A stretch of DNA of 64,000 bases from Litoditis marina (Eukaryota; Nematoda; Chromadorea; Rhabditida; Rhabditidae), in the NCBI GenBank assembly GCA_964036275.1, contig OZ038438.1:1054001-1118000 (forward strand), in the 5' to 3' direction. Position numbers and translations under genes: made by a program. The notes under the pieces were generated by a model. That model was not told the origin of the DNA. It searched no databases and saw only the letters and a program-made list of their open reading frames with translations. Shown here one piece after another: positions 26,601 through 38,582 of this stretch (its first letter is position 1; every line of letters starts with the position of its first letter).

Positions 26601-29600
26601 TTTTTACGATGACAGTATTAAGATACTGGAAAAAAAAGAAAGCACTCCGGCAAAGAAAAGTTCCCAAAAAACTTATTTACTCTTAGATATTTACTCTTAG
26701 ACTGAAGAGATACGAAATGCCAGAAAAAACTGGGCTCACAGCTAAAAGTGAGGTCTACAGTAGGTAAGAACCTATCTGTCCGTCCGACACATGAGTTCAC
26801 TATAAAGATTTGTCAGCAAATGTAACATGTCTGGCCACCCCAAATGTTTTTGTATGTATTTTTCTATTGTATATTCTATACTATGAGAAGGGCGTCGGCA
26901 ACTAACTATAAAGCACAAGGTAACTAACTATGAAGGTTCAACGCAATTATTCCAAGACGCTTCTCATGATATCGTGTTGAGTATCATCATTGAAACATAA
27001 ACCAGCCGAGTACGGCATTGGTTAGGAAAAGCAAGCTTGATCGTCGGCAAGACTTTGAAAAGAAGTTGTATCGAAACTTGAGAGGAATGGAAGGAGGAGC
27101 CGACTGAGAATCAGAGCGACTCCAACTGGCAGACTGCAATCTGCGGGCCCATCTATAGCCGCACCACCCTCCCCCTCCGACCCCCCAAGGGCTCGCGGCA
27201 AAGATACATTGTCGTCCCGTCTGCGCCTCCCCATTCACAGTGCTCTCTCGCCTAATTCGACCCCCGGGAGTGGTGCCAGGAGTCAAACGCATTTCCATAC
27301 CATCCATCATTGTTGCGGTCGAGTGGAATCGGCAAATCTGCCACATGGGACATATCGAAATACACTCGCCTCCTCGTAAACTCCAACAATACTACTACTC
27401 CTTATATAGTCCCTCCATTCCCCCGTGTTTCCATGACGGAATTCTAATATGGTATTATAGACATAATATGTTTCCCCAAAGGTTGTCCATCTCTACAATA
27501 CTTATACCTTCCTAATAATATAATGTCTCCTCTTTATGTACGCAACTAAAGTGACGCCACTCCCCGTGTACCGCAATACGTAGGTCAATGCAGACGAGTT
27601 TTCGGTAAAAAAAGCGTTCTTACCTGAGAACAAGCTGAGCGGTGCTGGTGGCGACGTTCTTCGCCTTCTGGATGAGGTAGTCGTGAAAGTGGTGTTCCTC
27701 CACCGTCTGCTCGTCCATCGTGTTGATCACCTGCTGCGAGAACTCGCCCACGCGACCCGCCGCCGCCAACACCGTGGTACGGCGTTCCTTTAAAGGGAAT
27801 ACTTGTCTCAAAATAGTTAATCAGTTTTTCATTTACAATCCACTCTATCCTAACGTTCCCCTCCATAGTATCCTCTAGTACAGTAGTATTTGTTGTTATC
27901 GAGGAGTCCGACTAGAAGAGGAGAACGACTGAATGTTTTACAATATTACGACGAACTGACTAAAAGCGAAACGTTTCCACTTGTCTCTTGCTTTTCAAAT
28001 CTACAAGAACTAAACGATTACTCAAACTCGGCTTGTTCACATTTTCTGATCAAAACACAGAAGCATTCAGAATAATAAACTCGGTCAGACTAGTATCTTT
28101 CCAGTTCTACAGTTCGTAGCAGGTACCTGATGCTCAGGGTTGACGGTGGTGAGGAAATCTCCGAATGCACCGCATAGACGACGAGTAGCCTCGATGAGAT
28201 CTCCACTGAAAACAGAACAATCAATAAATTATGTCGATACATGTTTCTAAAGTTATTGAATCATTGATTACAACGGTTTCGGAAAACTCAGTTTGTATCT
28301 CCGTCACGCAGTAGTAACAGTAACCAATTATCGTCGACGCTCGTTTTGAGTAAGGCTAGGTCAAAAACCAACCCTTTACGTTCCTCCATCAGAGATGCCA
28401 TGTCTCTCACGTTTCTTCCCACGTCGGGAAGATTGGAGCCGATGGTGGCGATGGCGGTACCCACACGATCGTCGTACTCCTCTTGAACGGCCGTCCATTG
28501 CACAACCTGAATTAGATACGGTGAAGAGCCGGGTGATCAAGTTGGACCTAAGCTAAAGTTGAATGAAACTATCACGCATTTTACAAAGAACATCATGCAA
28601 GTGTAAACTACATCAGAACGTGAGAAGGTGCAGGGAGAAAGAAATTAGTTTCTAATTTTACTTCACGTTTTACGTGTACGCTCGACATCATGATGTGTTG
28701 ATGTTGTTCCGTCGACGGGGCTGTGATAGCTAGAATAGCCTGAGGCTACTTCACCTATCAAGCTCAATTACCTGTGCCGTGGCTGCTCCCATTGCCGCCA
28801 GACGCTCATTCACATTCTCCTTGTTGACAGCAACTTGTTCGTCCACCCATCTGCAACCAGAAATTATTAATTTCATTTAACTTAATTTCCTCTTATCTTG
28901 AAGGGGTCAACCCTAGTTCTCAGTTATTTTTTATACTTATATCACGATTTTTACCTACAGTCCTAAGCTTGTTGGTTTCGGTGTTTAATTGGATGAACAT
29001 TAATGTGATCATTTTTATTTCATACCCTGCTCTACTATAGTATATCATCACTTGTCTGCATCCGTGTTACTATCTGTAGCTCACAGCTTGCTGTTGAACG
29101 AAGCACTACCATACTCTCTTAGTTATAGTGTGGTACGATACCTAGCTGGAACTTATTACAAGCTCATGAAACACGCTGGAAAAGGTGTTGGATGCAAATC
29201 TCGTAAGTCTCTTCTCTACTCTATTCTAGTTAGTGTTGAAATCTCCAGAAGTGACCGACCGTCGGGCGTGCGTGTCATCGTGGAAGCGCGGCAGTTCGAT
29301 GTGCGGCTCCTTGGCCAGTTCTTCTTCCGCCTCGTCCACCGCGCGGATAGTGGCCTCGATGGTGCCGATGAGCGCGCGCTGCGGCGGCTCGTACGTGTCG
29401 ATTATGCGAGTACGTTGAGCCTGAAACCAGTGACGATGAGAAAGAACGAGGGGTAGATCGAGAATGCGTGCAATGTCTTTTCTCGTGAATCCTTAGAAAT
29501 TCAATTATCAGGGAGAGTTGCGATTTCTGCAGAAAAATACTAATTTATTCGAATGTTTTTCGAGAACAAGCATTATTCTGGCGGTTATCTGGGCTATTTC

Positions 29601-32600
29601 AGACTTCTACCCTGTGTCCTTCTTCAAGGTCATCAATATTCTCGGACAATGCTCAACCTGCTAACAATGCTTCATTCAATGCCGTCCTCGTCACCTGGTT
29701 ACCGACGCGAATTATTAATGTGTACTCTCCATGCACTATGCGATTGTTTCCTTTTCTGGTTGGAACCAATTCGAATGACTAATCAGATGAACGAATCAGA
29801 CAATTCACAGCCACTTCTGTAGCTTCTGAAGAACATCGCGGCTCCGACGAGAGAGTGTGCAGGTCAGAGAGACGCAGATCTCTGCGGGCTCATTGACGTG
29901 CGTGCTCTCTCGCTTTTGTAGCTTGCTAATCGTAGAAAATTGGTGCAAATGTTTCTGAGAACTGTGTGCCTACCCTCTGCATGGAGTGTCCTTGAACTTC
30001 TCCGCTGACCGCTCCGTATTGTGCTCCATTAATACCGTAACCATAGCCATTGCTCTGGGGAGTTCGTAGGACCCCGCGAAGGGCCACGTTGCCGTCCTGA
30101 GCATGCTGTCCACCGCCGATCTGACCGTGAGCCACCTAAAAACAAAAACTAGAGTAAGTATTCAGTTCAGTACTTTCCCTTCACAGAATCAGGTTTACCA
30201 AGTCGGTTCTACTACATCAAAGTACGATACCTAGCCATGACATTACGGCAAGCTTATGAAGAACGTTGAAAAAAGTTATGTCGTGTATCGAGATCAAACT
30301 ACAAAAATTCGGTAATTTTCTATAGAATCGGCGAAACTCAGAGATTGGGTGGGTAGTTGCGCGTTAGAATGGCTACCGCAAGGTCCCAGTGTTCTCTGAC
30401 CAAGTTCCACTGTTCTCTGACCCAAGTATCGGTACTATCCACCGGTACTCGCGCAACCCTACCGAACGTCTCTGAGGGTGATATTCTTCCCAAACCGGCT
30501 CTTTTCGAACCAAAATCGAGCCGAATCTTGTCGAGCCAGATGGTTCGTACTCAAATTCGAACCATGCTGAATGACTGACCAGAGTGGCGCGGGCGGGGGC
30601 GACCACGTCCTCGAGCATCGTGGATCCCTCGTCTCCCTCGATTCCCATGTGATCTCTGGTCCTTCTCTTCTTCAGAATAATGTCAATGTAGCCAGCTATC
30701 AACTGGCCGATCTTCTCCGAGTCCGGCGTCTGCACCGAGTAGTACCCATCCTGGTAGTCACCGAAGTCCTGCAAAGTTCATCATTTACTTATGAAACTGT
30801 GTTATTCACAGATTTTTAATTGTTCTCTGGATTGTACAGTTGCATGTGATGATAAAGCTTGTCTAAATTTGGCAATGTGAGTTGTGTAGAGCTATAGAAA
30901 CCAAAGTTCATGATTTTCATTTTTGAGAAGAAAGTCTGAACGACCGCTCATTCACACGAATAGTATAATGCGTATCTATCTGAACATAAGTACCACATCA
31001 CATACATACATTTACATTCATTGAAGTCCGTTACTGATAGTCCCATTTACCTCTCATATTGTATGTTATTATAGTTAGTAACTAACCAGAGAGAAGGTTT
31101 TCGGGGCGGCGGCCCATCTGCGCACTTGTTCCAAGGGCCATTCCTTCAATACGTCCTTTGTCTTCACATCTACCCTCATCACGGATTCCTTGTTTACTCC
31201 AAGTAGACGGGGAATCAATTTGTTTCTGCCTCGCTCCTTCTCTGAAACCACATCATACTTCATGCAACATTGAGACCATCGAGAAACTGTGATTTTAACT
31301 TTCTGCTGTGTAACACAAAGCGTCATCTCAGTAATGTGTTAGAGTAGTGATTGACCTACTTCTTGTGTCAACTTTCGGATGTGTTTTGGGTAATGGAATG
31401 TGTTTTTGATTGCGTTTTCATTGAATAAGAGCAGAACGCGCGTTCGATACCTGGAGACGGGGAGACGGAGCATGGCTGTCATGACAGTAATCGGGGGCGA
31501 TCGGCTTGGAGCCAGAATAAGCTGGAGCCGATAGTAGTGCGGTCAATTGAGCGGCTAATCAGGGACCTCGCACCCCTCGCAAATCTAGTTTGTGAATGGA
31601 AATGGCAGAATTTGGGCACGCCCCGCCCCCCAAATTATGTCGCTATACACTATTCTATCCAGGCTCGAAGAGACAGAAAGAAAGAGAAAGAGGGAAGAAG
31701 CAGGGAAGAGAGAGAGAGAAATAGATAGAGAGAGAGAGCATTTTGTGAACTCACCTCTCACTACGAAGAAGGTGACTCCATACGTCTTCAGACCCCTGCA
31801 GAGATGCACGTACTTGCTCTTCGCATCCAACTCGTCGGTTCCCACCAGTTCTTTGTAGTTCTAGAAACACAAAAGATGAGCTGCACCACATATTGTGCAT
31901 GTTGTTCATGCGTTTACTGTTCACGGAACTATATACAAGAAACTCATGGGTTGATGATTTCTCAATGGCACAGTGGCACAGAAACGTGAAGAACAGTGAG
32001 ACAGGAGAAACTCGCGAGCTGATGCTCATGAGAACGATTTCACGATTTCTATCGCCCCAGAGCTCACCTGAAGAATCGTTTTCTCATTATCCTTGCTCTT
32101 CGCGTACTCCTTTGGCAGAAGATCACGTCCGCTGAAAATGTACCCTTTCGATGAATCACATCTGCGTTGAGAACAATTTCTACCGCAAGCGGTACAGGAA
32201 AGACAACGTTTTCTCTTCTGTGAAACTAACAGAATGAGTATATGAGGTGCTCAACCTGGTATAATGGGATGAACGGGATAAGTACAATAACCAGTCCAAA
32301 TCGTGGTGGAAAAGATTGCTCTATGCGTGCTACTTTTCTGTGCAGCAGAGCGTGAATCAGAGGTTTTGGGGGAAAGAGACATGGGAGATGAATAAGAGAA
32401 TCAGTGCTTGGGAATACCTAGAAAGATGTTCACTCATTAATGCATATATTGTCCCTCTGTGTTTCTATAGAAGTATGAGTAAGAATGGTACATTTAGGAG
32501 AATTCATATCTCAAAAATATGAGGTCTCGACGGTTGGCAGTATTAATCAAGCTCTTGTAGAAAACACGAGAATCAATAACTCGTAACATGTGCACAAAAT

Positions 32601-35600
32601 ACACAACAACTGAAACAACTTTTCAGAGAACACAAAGAAAAATTTGCTGAACACACCAAGAAACTCAGAGCATTTTAGATTTACTGTAATAGTTAAAATG
32701 ATAATAAGGATAGTAAACATTTCTTCGATAAGATTGCACTGGACAATCAACCCAATTATTAGTGTTTGATCAGAAAAGCTACCCGATCACCCATTGAAAG
32801 CAGATACCTTTCATTCATATTATTATCCATACAATACCAGTTACAGTAACTTGGTTCACGCTGTTGAGTTAGTGTAACACACAAACTTACTCGAGGGAGA
32901 ACTTGGACAGTTTTTCTGGGAAGTCTCCGTATTGAATTTGACTCTGCAGAGCTCCGAGCTGACACGCAGTCTCCTTCGTAACAGGGTGCAATCCCTAAAA
33001 TACAAAACTAGATTTGAAGAGTTCCAGAATGATCAGAACACATGACTCACTTCTAATCTATTCTAACAAATGACTATCTATTCTATTTCATATAATGACT
33101 TGTAAAATGAGGTATTGTGGACGGAAAAAAACCAGACACAGCCATACGGGACTAAGTGCACTATCCGCAAACGCAATTAGCTAACCTAGCGCTTTGGGAA
33201 AAATCTAACTGTCCAAAGCACATAGCTAAATCGGTATACAGTACCAGTCTAGAGCGCCGACTATGTCTCTACTCGTGAAGAATGTGTTATGTATAGATCA
33301 CAATAACATATTTTGTTAGTGTCAAAGCTGTTGGATTATTTGGCAAAAGACTGCATCGAACAAAAGTTTAACAGGAGCATCATATACCGTCATATCAACT
33401 AAAGTCTCAACAGAACGTACCCGGAGGACTCCGTCTCTGCACTGGTTGTAGAGCAGGTTAAGCTGCACCGGATCTCTACTGTCAACATTTGTGTCACTGA
33501 AAATTGAAAATGTATCAAGCTCTATATTCCGAATGCAAAATGTTCGAGCAAGTACATTTCCCACACCCTACCAACATGCAAATAGGGGCCACTAAAGTTG
33601 AACAACACGCTCCACAAACGCAAACAGAGTACGCAAAAACTGTGCTGTTCATGAAGCAGCCCGGGTGGTCCCCCGGGCGGCCGACTTCTTGTTTTGATTC
33701 AATTTGGGTGGTCCACCCTGGTTGGAGGAGGTCGTGTATATGCTCACCTGAAGAAGTATTTTCTTCTCAACAAGAGTGTCTCGTCTTCGTCGATACCCTG
33801 TTCTCGTAGTGTTTTTCCATGTTCCACCCAGGCCAATTCCTCATCCGTGTGCAACTTTTGCCTTAAATTTCAAAACTCTCCGTTGTTCCCCCGATTCGCA
33901 ATAAAATGAACAGAATAGATTCAACTGAATATTGTTAGTTGTTCATTAAATTGTCCAAACCATTTCTTACCACGAATCACTCCTTGTTAGATATCCTCTG
34001 AAATGTTGCATTCGAAATACCAACAATAGCTAGGTACTTGTGGGAACGATATGAGGATCAAAACCATTGAGAAGGTTTGTGTGAGGACGATTGTGAGGAA
34101 CATAATATATTGTCAAGATTACGGCATAGAATTGATAACAGAGTTCCCCTCTACCTCAGCTGTTCTACTTTTTGTTCTTTCTTTCTACCCAGGGTGCCCA
34201 TCATGTGACCGAGTGCGCCTTTCTGTTTTTGCTCCGGCTCCAGGGTCCTGGCACGATCTTCTCTCAAATTCATCGTCGATCCGCTAGAGGTGCCATCGTC
34301 ACGAACCTATACGTATGGGAAAGTTGCACGAGAAACCGCTTAATCCGACTCTCTATTAATGCATACAAGGAATTTATTATTAAGTTAACTGCTTGTTAGA
34401 AAGCAGCACTCTTTCAGGTATAACCCTCTTTTCCTAAAAACACCTTTCAGGAAAACAAAAGTTGGAACAGAAGTGTCACAAATCTGTCGAAATTATTCAG
34501 TCTCACATATACAAACGTTTTTTGGTAGCCTGACGAGCAGTTCAATTTTCATATCAATTGTTACGTTTCTCAATTCGCTACTTGGTACGACTACGAATGT
34601 TATTCAGAATATCGACAAACTCATTATTATTAAACCCGCTTACCAAGCTATACTCTTCGTGGTTGGCGATGCCTATCTTGGTACAGACTCCGACCATCAG
34701 CTGTCCTACTGGCTGACTCTCATCTACGTGAATGTTCTTTATCGCTCCATCCAACATACGAACTTTCAACAGGCGAATCTTCTTCTTGTACTCTACTCTA
34801 TCCTGCAAATACATTTTATTCCCAATATCAATAATTCAATCAGTGTTCTATCAACAGCCCAATTATGTCAGTTTTAAAATTAACGAGTAAACTGATAACA
34901 ACGAACGACTACTAAAGTAACTATTCTGAGACATTCTCGCCCTCTTTCAGATAACTTTATAACAGAACAACGCGTAGAATCGAGCGTAGGTTAGGGAGTA
35001 AGTATGTGCGTTCAATCAACGTAATTTCCTACGTTAGAAGTTAGTTCTAACATTCAACTCAGCTGAATTGTAACACAATACTAATTTGCAACATTGAACT
35101 AGAATGGCATGGGAATAAAGTTTTAAAATGAACATTATCATTTCTAGTGTTAGAATGAGATTAATGAATTGATTGGAGAAATAGAGCTCACCTGATTTCT
35201 GACAAGATAGTATTCGAGAGATCTACCCCCATCCATCCACACACACTTGGTTGCATCATCTTCTACACGGAACAGGCCATATTCGTTGGCTGAAACATTC
35301 AATCATCAAGAAAAGTTGCATTTCATTTTATCCCATTTCTCTTGCTAACTTTCATTAATGTATTTCTTTGGGTTACGAAAATCAGTGGAAAGATTGAATC
35401 TCGTGATAAGCAAACCGTTTGCCCATAACGTGAGCGACACACGTGTTCTAATGTGAATTCCATGTGAATACGAGCAGCAGAACATGTTAACGCGCGTGTT
35501 ATCACGTGAGTCGTGAACTTTCCTCCGTTCTCCGTTAATCCACACCGCTCTTTTCGGCACCAGGGTGTACATAGCCTAATCCCCCGGCTTACTACCACTG

Positions 35601-36985
35601 CAGTTTTGCATCAATCACAGCAGAAACTCAAGCCAAGAGCCATGTCTGCGTCTCCGTACTCTGCGTGCTCTCTCGGCCGCTCTCTCGCACTGGCCATACA
35701 ACAATCACCGCCTATGGACCTCCTGCCGCCTATTCTTGTCTATTTGGTCCGGAATCGATCCAACAAGCATACATTTTGGCTTCCGGGGACTCGAAAATTA
35801 CATTTGCATCTCACAATCACGACTTAACTGCAAAACGCCTCCGTGTTTAGTGCGCTGGCATCCAATTCTGTGGAGCCGCCTAACATACACCGCTACTTCC
35901 AACTTTCCGTAAAGAAACAAAGTAAAGGTTAACGCAATCAAACCGGGAGATATGAAAAGTGCATAACCGGGAGTTCACTAGAATAATTCTGCGAAAACCA
36001 CGTATTAGCGGAAATACCAGCGGCCCATCAAAAATGCAAAAGGATTGGCAGGCCACACGCACGCAATGACAATGACAACGCGAGTTCAGCCGGCAGCTGG
36101 CAGCATTTTAAAGCTGAATGAGTCACGTTAAGGTCACGTGATCGAAGCGTGTAAACTGGAGCGAGTCACGTTGATATCACGTGATCGAAATGTGTACCGA
36201 GATCACCCGAAAACTACACTGAAGTAATGCAATTTAAAGCAACATTGTTCTCAATTTATCATTCAATTATGGCTATATTTGGGAAAGAGCGTGTACTTCG
36301 CTTCTTTTTCAGCGAAAATTCGAATATGTACTTCTAACGAACCAACACATTACGGGATAATCATTTTGTTTGTTGTAATAACCGTGAAGAACATAATAAA
36401 GGTTTTGGGTATACCGATTTGGGTATCCTTTTAAAATATATGTATATATGTACCCTCGGTTCTCAAAATTCACCCTACTGTGGTAGATCAGATCTAAACT
36501 GGACTCGTTCATAAGAGGGAGCACCCATAATACACGAGGGGTACGCTATTCAACAAGTGAATCCTTCCCCCGGGAAAGAGATGTGAAGTGAAGGCAGGAT
36601 TTGACAAATTGTCCTGGGGGGATATTTGAATGTAAACTGGCAGGAAAAGAATAGCCATTCAGAAACAGAGGTGATGCATATCGCAGAAAACGCAGGACAA
36701 TTCCGTCACCTCAAAAACCACATATTTTGCGCAGTTGAGAGAACTGCGAGAAGACAACGTTATAAAAAACAGATCGGCAAGTTCGTAATATTTTCGTACC
36801 ACGTATGAAACAAAAACTAGAATTTGGCGTTCATAATGAGTGCAGTACTCACGATTTGTGTGTTGCAGTCCCATTTTTTCTCTGATAGTCTTGCAGGCGT
36901 CGAATACAAGTGTGGTTGGGTCGAACTGCATGGACTTCTTGATGCCCTTCTCGGAGGAGATGACATTTAGAGTCAACACTCCCAT
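11694..36985 (-). CDS. TLN: Talin, 47 exons, complete (2539 aa)
   Basis: Cytoplasmic adaptor linking integrin beta tails to actin at adhesions and muscle attachments. Exons 5'->3' (high-low): 36985-36853, 35289-35192, 34802-34644, 34306-34155, 33861-33748, 33496-33421, 32994-32891, 32131-32068, 31860-31755, 31241-31087, 30768-30580, 30135-29974, 29420-29260, 28850-28772, 28506-28373, 28205-28127, 27787-27624, 25625-25454, 25146-25039, 24672-24550, 24186-24016, 23781-23590, 22462-22298, 22044-21575, 21356-21254, 21071-20580, 20335-19970, 19728-19556, 19361-19170, 18887-18722, 18482-18324, 18115-17824, 17595-17469, 17298-17196, 17063-16938, 16695-16478, 16195-16012, 15760-15635, 15481-15365, 15095-14823, 14567-14430, 14180-14055, 13493-13373, 13118-12949, 12655-12554, 12126-12028, 11810-11694. 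The 7620 coding bases form one frame; human talin-1 has 2541 aa. Intron 18 is GC-AG (CAG|GCGAGT). A TAG acceptor lies 9 nt before the ATG. Confidence 0.97.
12807..12932. mobile_element. Palindromic MITE, family B, copy 1
   Basis: About 126 bp with ends TTTAAAGGAGGACGACTATG and its imperfect complement CATAATCGTCCTTCTTTAAA, and inner arms GGTCCTTTAAACTGCAATTG against ATTGCAGTTTAAAGGACT. It lies in a talin intron; its edge is about 16 nt from the donor of exon 44. Two other full copies are at 40602-40725 and 42245-42369. Confidence 0.88.
13574..13630. mobile_element. MITE family A remnant in a talin intron
   Basis: Contains GGCCAGCTA, GTCTGCGT, CATTGATCTACACACTCTCTC, matching part of the right arm of the element at 9591-9922. 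Very short and diverged. Confidence 0.45.
14430..18482 (-). other. TLN: Talin distal rod, exons 31-41
   Basis: Residues about 1675-2295. Conserved blocks include [20 protein letters not shown] followed by [11 protein letters not shown] (exon 36), [16 protein letters not shown] (exon 37), and [16 protein letters not shown] (exon 39). Exons 38 and 39 have phase-0 ends and similar starts (VMVIHAV and VMVTNV), reflecting the internal bundle repeats of talin. All splice sites are good GT-AG matches. Confidence 0.95.
18680..18739. repeat. 37-bp-spaced duplication of the exon 30 splice donor region
   Basis: CAAACCTG-G/T-CTAGTTGTTGA occurs at 18680 and again at 18717. On the minus strand both copies read as CAACAACTAG, GCAG or AGCAG, then GTTTGT, so there are two similar donors. 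Confidence 0.8.
18722..22462 (-). other. TLN: Talin central rod, exons 23-30
   Basis: Residues about 966-1674, helical bundles of the middle rod. Exons 24 (470 bp), 26 (492 bp) and 27 (366 bp) are by far the longest, and the introns here are short. Recognisable blocks are [20 protein letters not shown] and [10 protein letters not shown] (exon 27), [20 protein letters not shown] (exon 28) and [20 protein letters not shown] (exon 30). The donor region of exon 30 is duplicated 37 bp downstream (see findings). Confidence 0.95.
22134..22168. repeat. Perfect 12-bp-arm hairpin in a talin intron
   Basis: GCTGTGTTCAGC and its reverse complement GCTGAACACAGC flank an 11-base loop, in the intron between exons 23 and 24. 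Confidence 0.6.
23590..30135 (-). other. TLN: Talin linker and N-terminal rod, exons 12-22
   Basis: Residues about 451-965. Exon 12 is the flexible linker (Gly/Gln/Ser-rich, ending VQGHSMQR). Exons 13-22 start the helical-bundle rod (R1-R3 and part of R4), with the typical Ala/Ser/Gln-rich helices, for example [20 protein letters not shown] in exon 18. Weak donors occur at exon 13 (GTCGGT) and exon 15 (GTTGGT), fixed by phase. The intron between exons 17 and 18 (25626-27623) is 2 kb and has an unusual GC-rich stretch at 27080-27345. A half copy of MITE family A lies at 29846-29959, with its edge about 14 nt from the donor of exon 12. Confidence 0.93.
29846..29959. mobile_element. MITE family A, half copy in a talin intron
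   Basis: GAGAGAGTGTGCAGGTCAGA, GAGACGCAGA, CTCATTGACGTGC, CTCTCTCGCTTTTGTAGCT and GTAGAAAATTGG match one arm of the full element at 9591-9922 in the same order. The MITE end TTTCTGAGA lies about 14 nt from the donor of talin exon 12. Confidence 0.82.
31676..31740. repeat. Purine-rich GA tract in a talin intron
   Basis: Nearly pure A/G on the plus strand (AGAAAGAAAGAGAAAGAGGG and following GA runs), just downstream (minus-strand sense) of talin exon 9. Confidence 0.8.
35440..36210. promoter_or_regulatory. Cluster of CACGTG E-boxes in talin intron 1
   Basis: Four CACGTG sites: ACACGTGT near 35446, and TCACGTGA near 35503, 36135 and 36178. The last two lie in a tandem duplication of about 45 bp (GAGTCACGTT, then TCACGTGATCGAA). 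TCACGTGA is the type of site bound by MiT/TFE and related bHLH factors. Regulatory function is inference. Confidence 0.4.
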
Positions 36986-37641
36986 GCCTGGAGTCTAGCG
37001 GTGAGGGAGACCTTGCAAACGAAATCATCAACTCACGAAAACAAACCAACAACAACAAACAACAAACAAAAAGCATGAAATTGAAACGAGATAAATGATG
37101 AAAATGAAGCAATTAGAGCAGGTTAGATACATACATAATAGAATGAGACCTCAACCTCAAGAATTATCTAATTATAGTACATTTATCAGGTAAAGCATGT
37201 GAGCGTTTTTAAACAAATAATAATATAAACCTTTTTGAGCAGTTTTTTCTACTTTTGAAAGCAAGTTTACGAGAAAATGGACGGAATTCTGAGAGCAGTG
37301 CCGATACGCATGAAAATTGAAAGTTGCGAAAAAATAAGACTATAATTAGTACAACCTGGGTGGTCCGAAGAAAAGCGAAGCTATCGCGAATATATTTGGG
37401 CTAAAATTCAAAAAATACGTTCCATGTAAATACACATTTTTTCTATGATAGTTATATACATTGAAATGAATGGAGCGTTCGATCGGAAGGGAAGATGATA
37501 CAGAAAAGACAACATAGAAATGGCCGAAGAATGTTCATTTTTGATGAAATACAGTTATGACGGGGCAGCGACAATTCACGTATTTCAGACACGTATTCGT
37601 CATTGATTTTGTTTTCTGATTGAAACGTCAAAAGAATCTAG

Positions 37642-37717
<76 letters not shown>

Positions 37718-38582
37718 AATGGAGAAAAGAGAGATGAAGATAGTTAAATCTTTGAATCTTCTACTGTAGAAAGCTTCAGAAACGTAGCAAAGAAGGGCGG
37801 AAACGTGAAAAGTACTCTGAGCAGTGCAGGGTGCGGGTGAGAGTTGCGTGGCTTCGGAATATATCCACGACATGGTATTATACCTCAAAGGTTGAGCGAA
37901 AAACAAGAAGGAAGCAAGATTGTGATAAAATGGCGAGATTAGGTTCGGAAGATGGAAGATTATAAAATTATTGAAGTAATAACATAGACATGGATGAGGC
38001 AAAGACGGTTGGAGAGGGAAGGCGGTGAAAATAGATGGGCACGTTACAGCGACAAACGCCGACGCGCCACAGCTGCTGGCAGGGGGGAAGGAGAGAGAAA
38101 GAGAGAGAGAGAGAGAATAAGAGAGAGGGGGATGTAGAGAGAGGATGAGCAGGAGGGAGAGAAGAGGGAAGGGCAATACAGAAGTTGGGGGGGGGGGGGG
38201 GGGGGGTCCTCGAGAGTGGAGAAAAATAAACAAATAGAATGTAAGTAACTAAATCAGCATGAAATGCTTAAATGATATACTAGCAACTACTAAAGTTAAG
38301 TGTTACGTGGAATTCATTCCACGTGAAAAAAGGAGAGAGGGAGGTAATGGTTGGAAACAAAAAAGATAGAGAGAGAGGGAGGGAAAGAAATAGGAGAGAG
38401 AGAGAGAGAGGAAAAGAGAAGGAGAAAAACAACGAATGGAGACGCGAATGAAATAGAAGGACCGCACACAACATTGTCAGTGAAACTTGAGCGAGCGGTG
38501 GAGATGAAAAAAATAGGTGGATGTATCGACAAAATAGAAAGGAAGAAAAACGAGGGGAGGAGAGGGAAAGGAAACCAGAGAA
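37642..38582. repeat. Polypurine region with (GA)n and poly-G
   Basis: (GA)n of about 70 bp at 37644-37714, GA-rich runs at 38090-38160, an uninterrupted G run of about 20 at 38187-38206, and further AG-only stretches at 38330-38430 and 38530-38580. On the minus strand these make Pro/Ser/Leu-rich artefact frames. It lies 0.7-1.6 kb upstream of the talin start. Confidence 0.9.

Larger units (their letters stand above)
30580..36985 (-). other. TLN: Talin head (F0-F1-F2-F3 FERM), exons 1-11
   Basis: Residues 1 to about 450. F0 is exons 1-2 ([34 protein letters not shown]). F1 begins at [12 protein letters not shown] in exon 3. The variable F1 loop and following linker fall in exon 4, a poorly conserved Gly/Ser- then Lys/Gln-rich stretch. 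F2 carries [36 protein letters not shown] and LLPKEYAK (exons 5-8). F3, the integrin-binding PTB-like subdomain, covers exons 9-11 ([58 protein letters not shown]). Exon 11 also holds [14 protein letters not shown] and the [13 protein letters not shown] segment that starts the linker. Intron 1 (35290-36852) contains a cluster of CACGTG E-boxes. Confidence 0.95.

Noticed and set aside
34473..34877. 134-codon plus-strand open frame.
   Set aside because: It is antisense to talin exon 3, whose frame is confirmed by phase and family conservation.
37628..38233. 201-codon minus-strand frame rich in Ser, Leu and Pro.
   Set aside because: Translation of CT/C-rich low-complexity repeats; no splice or family support.
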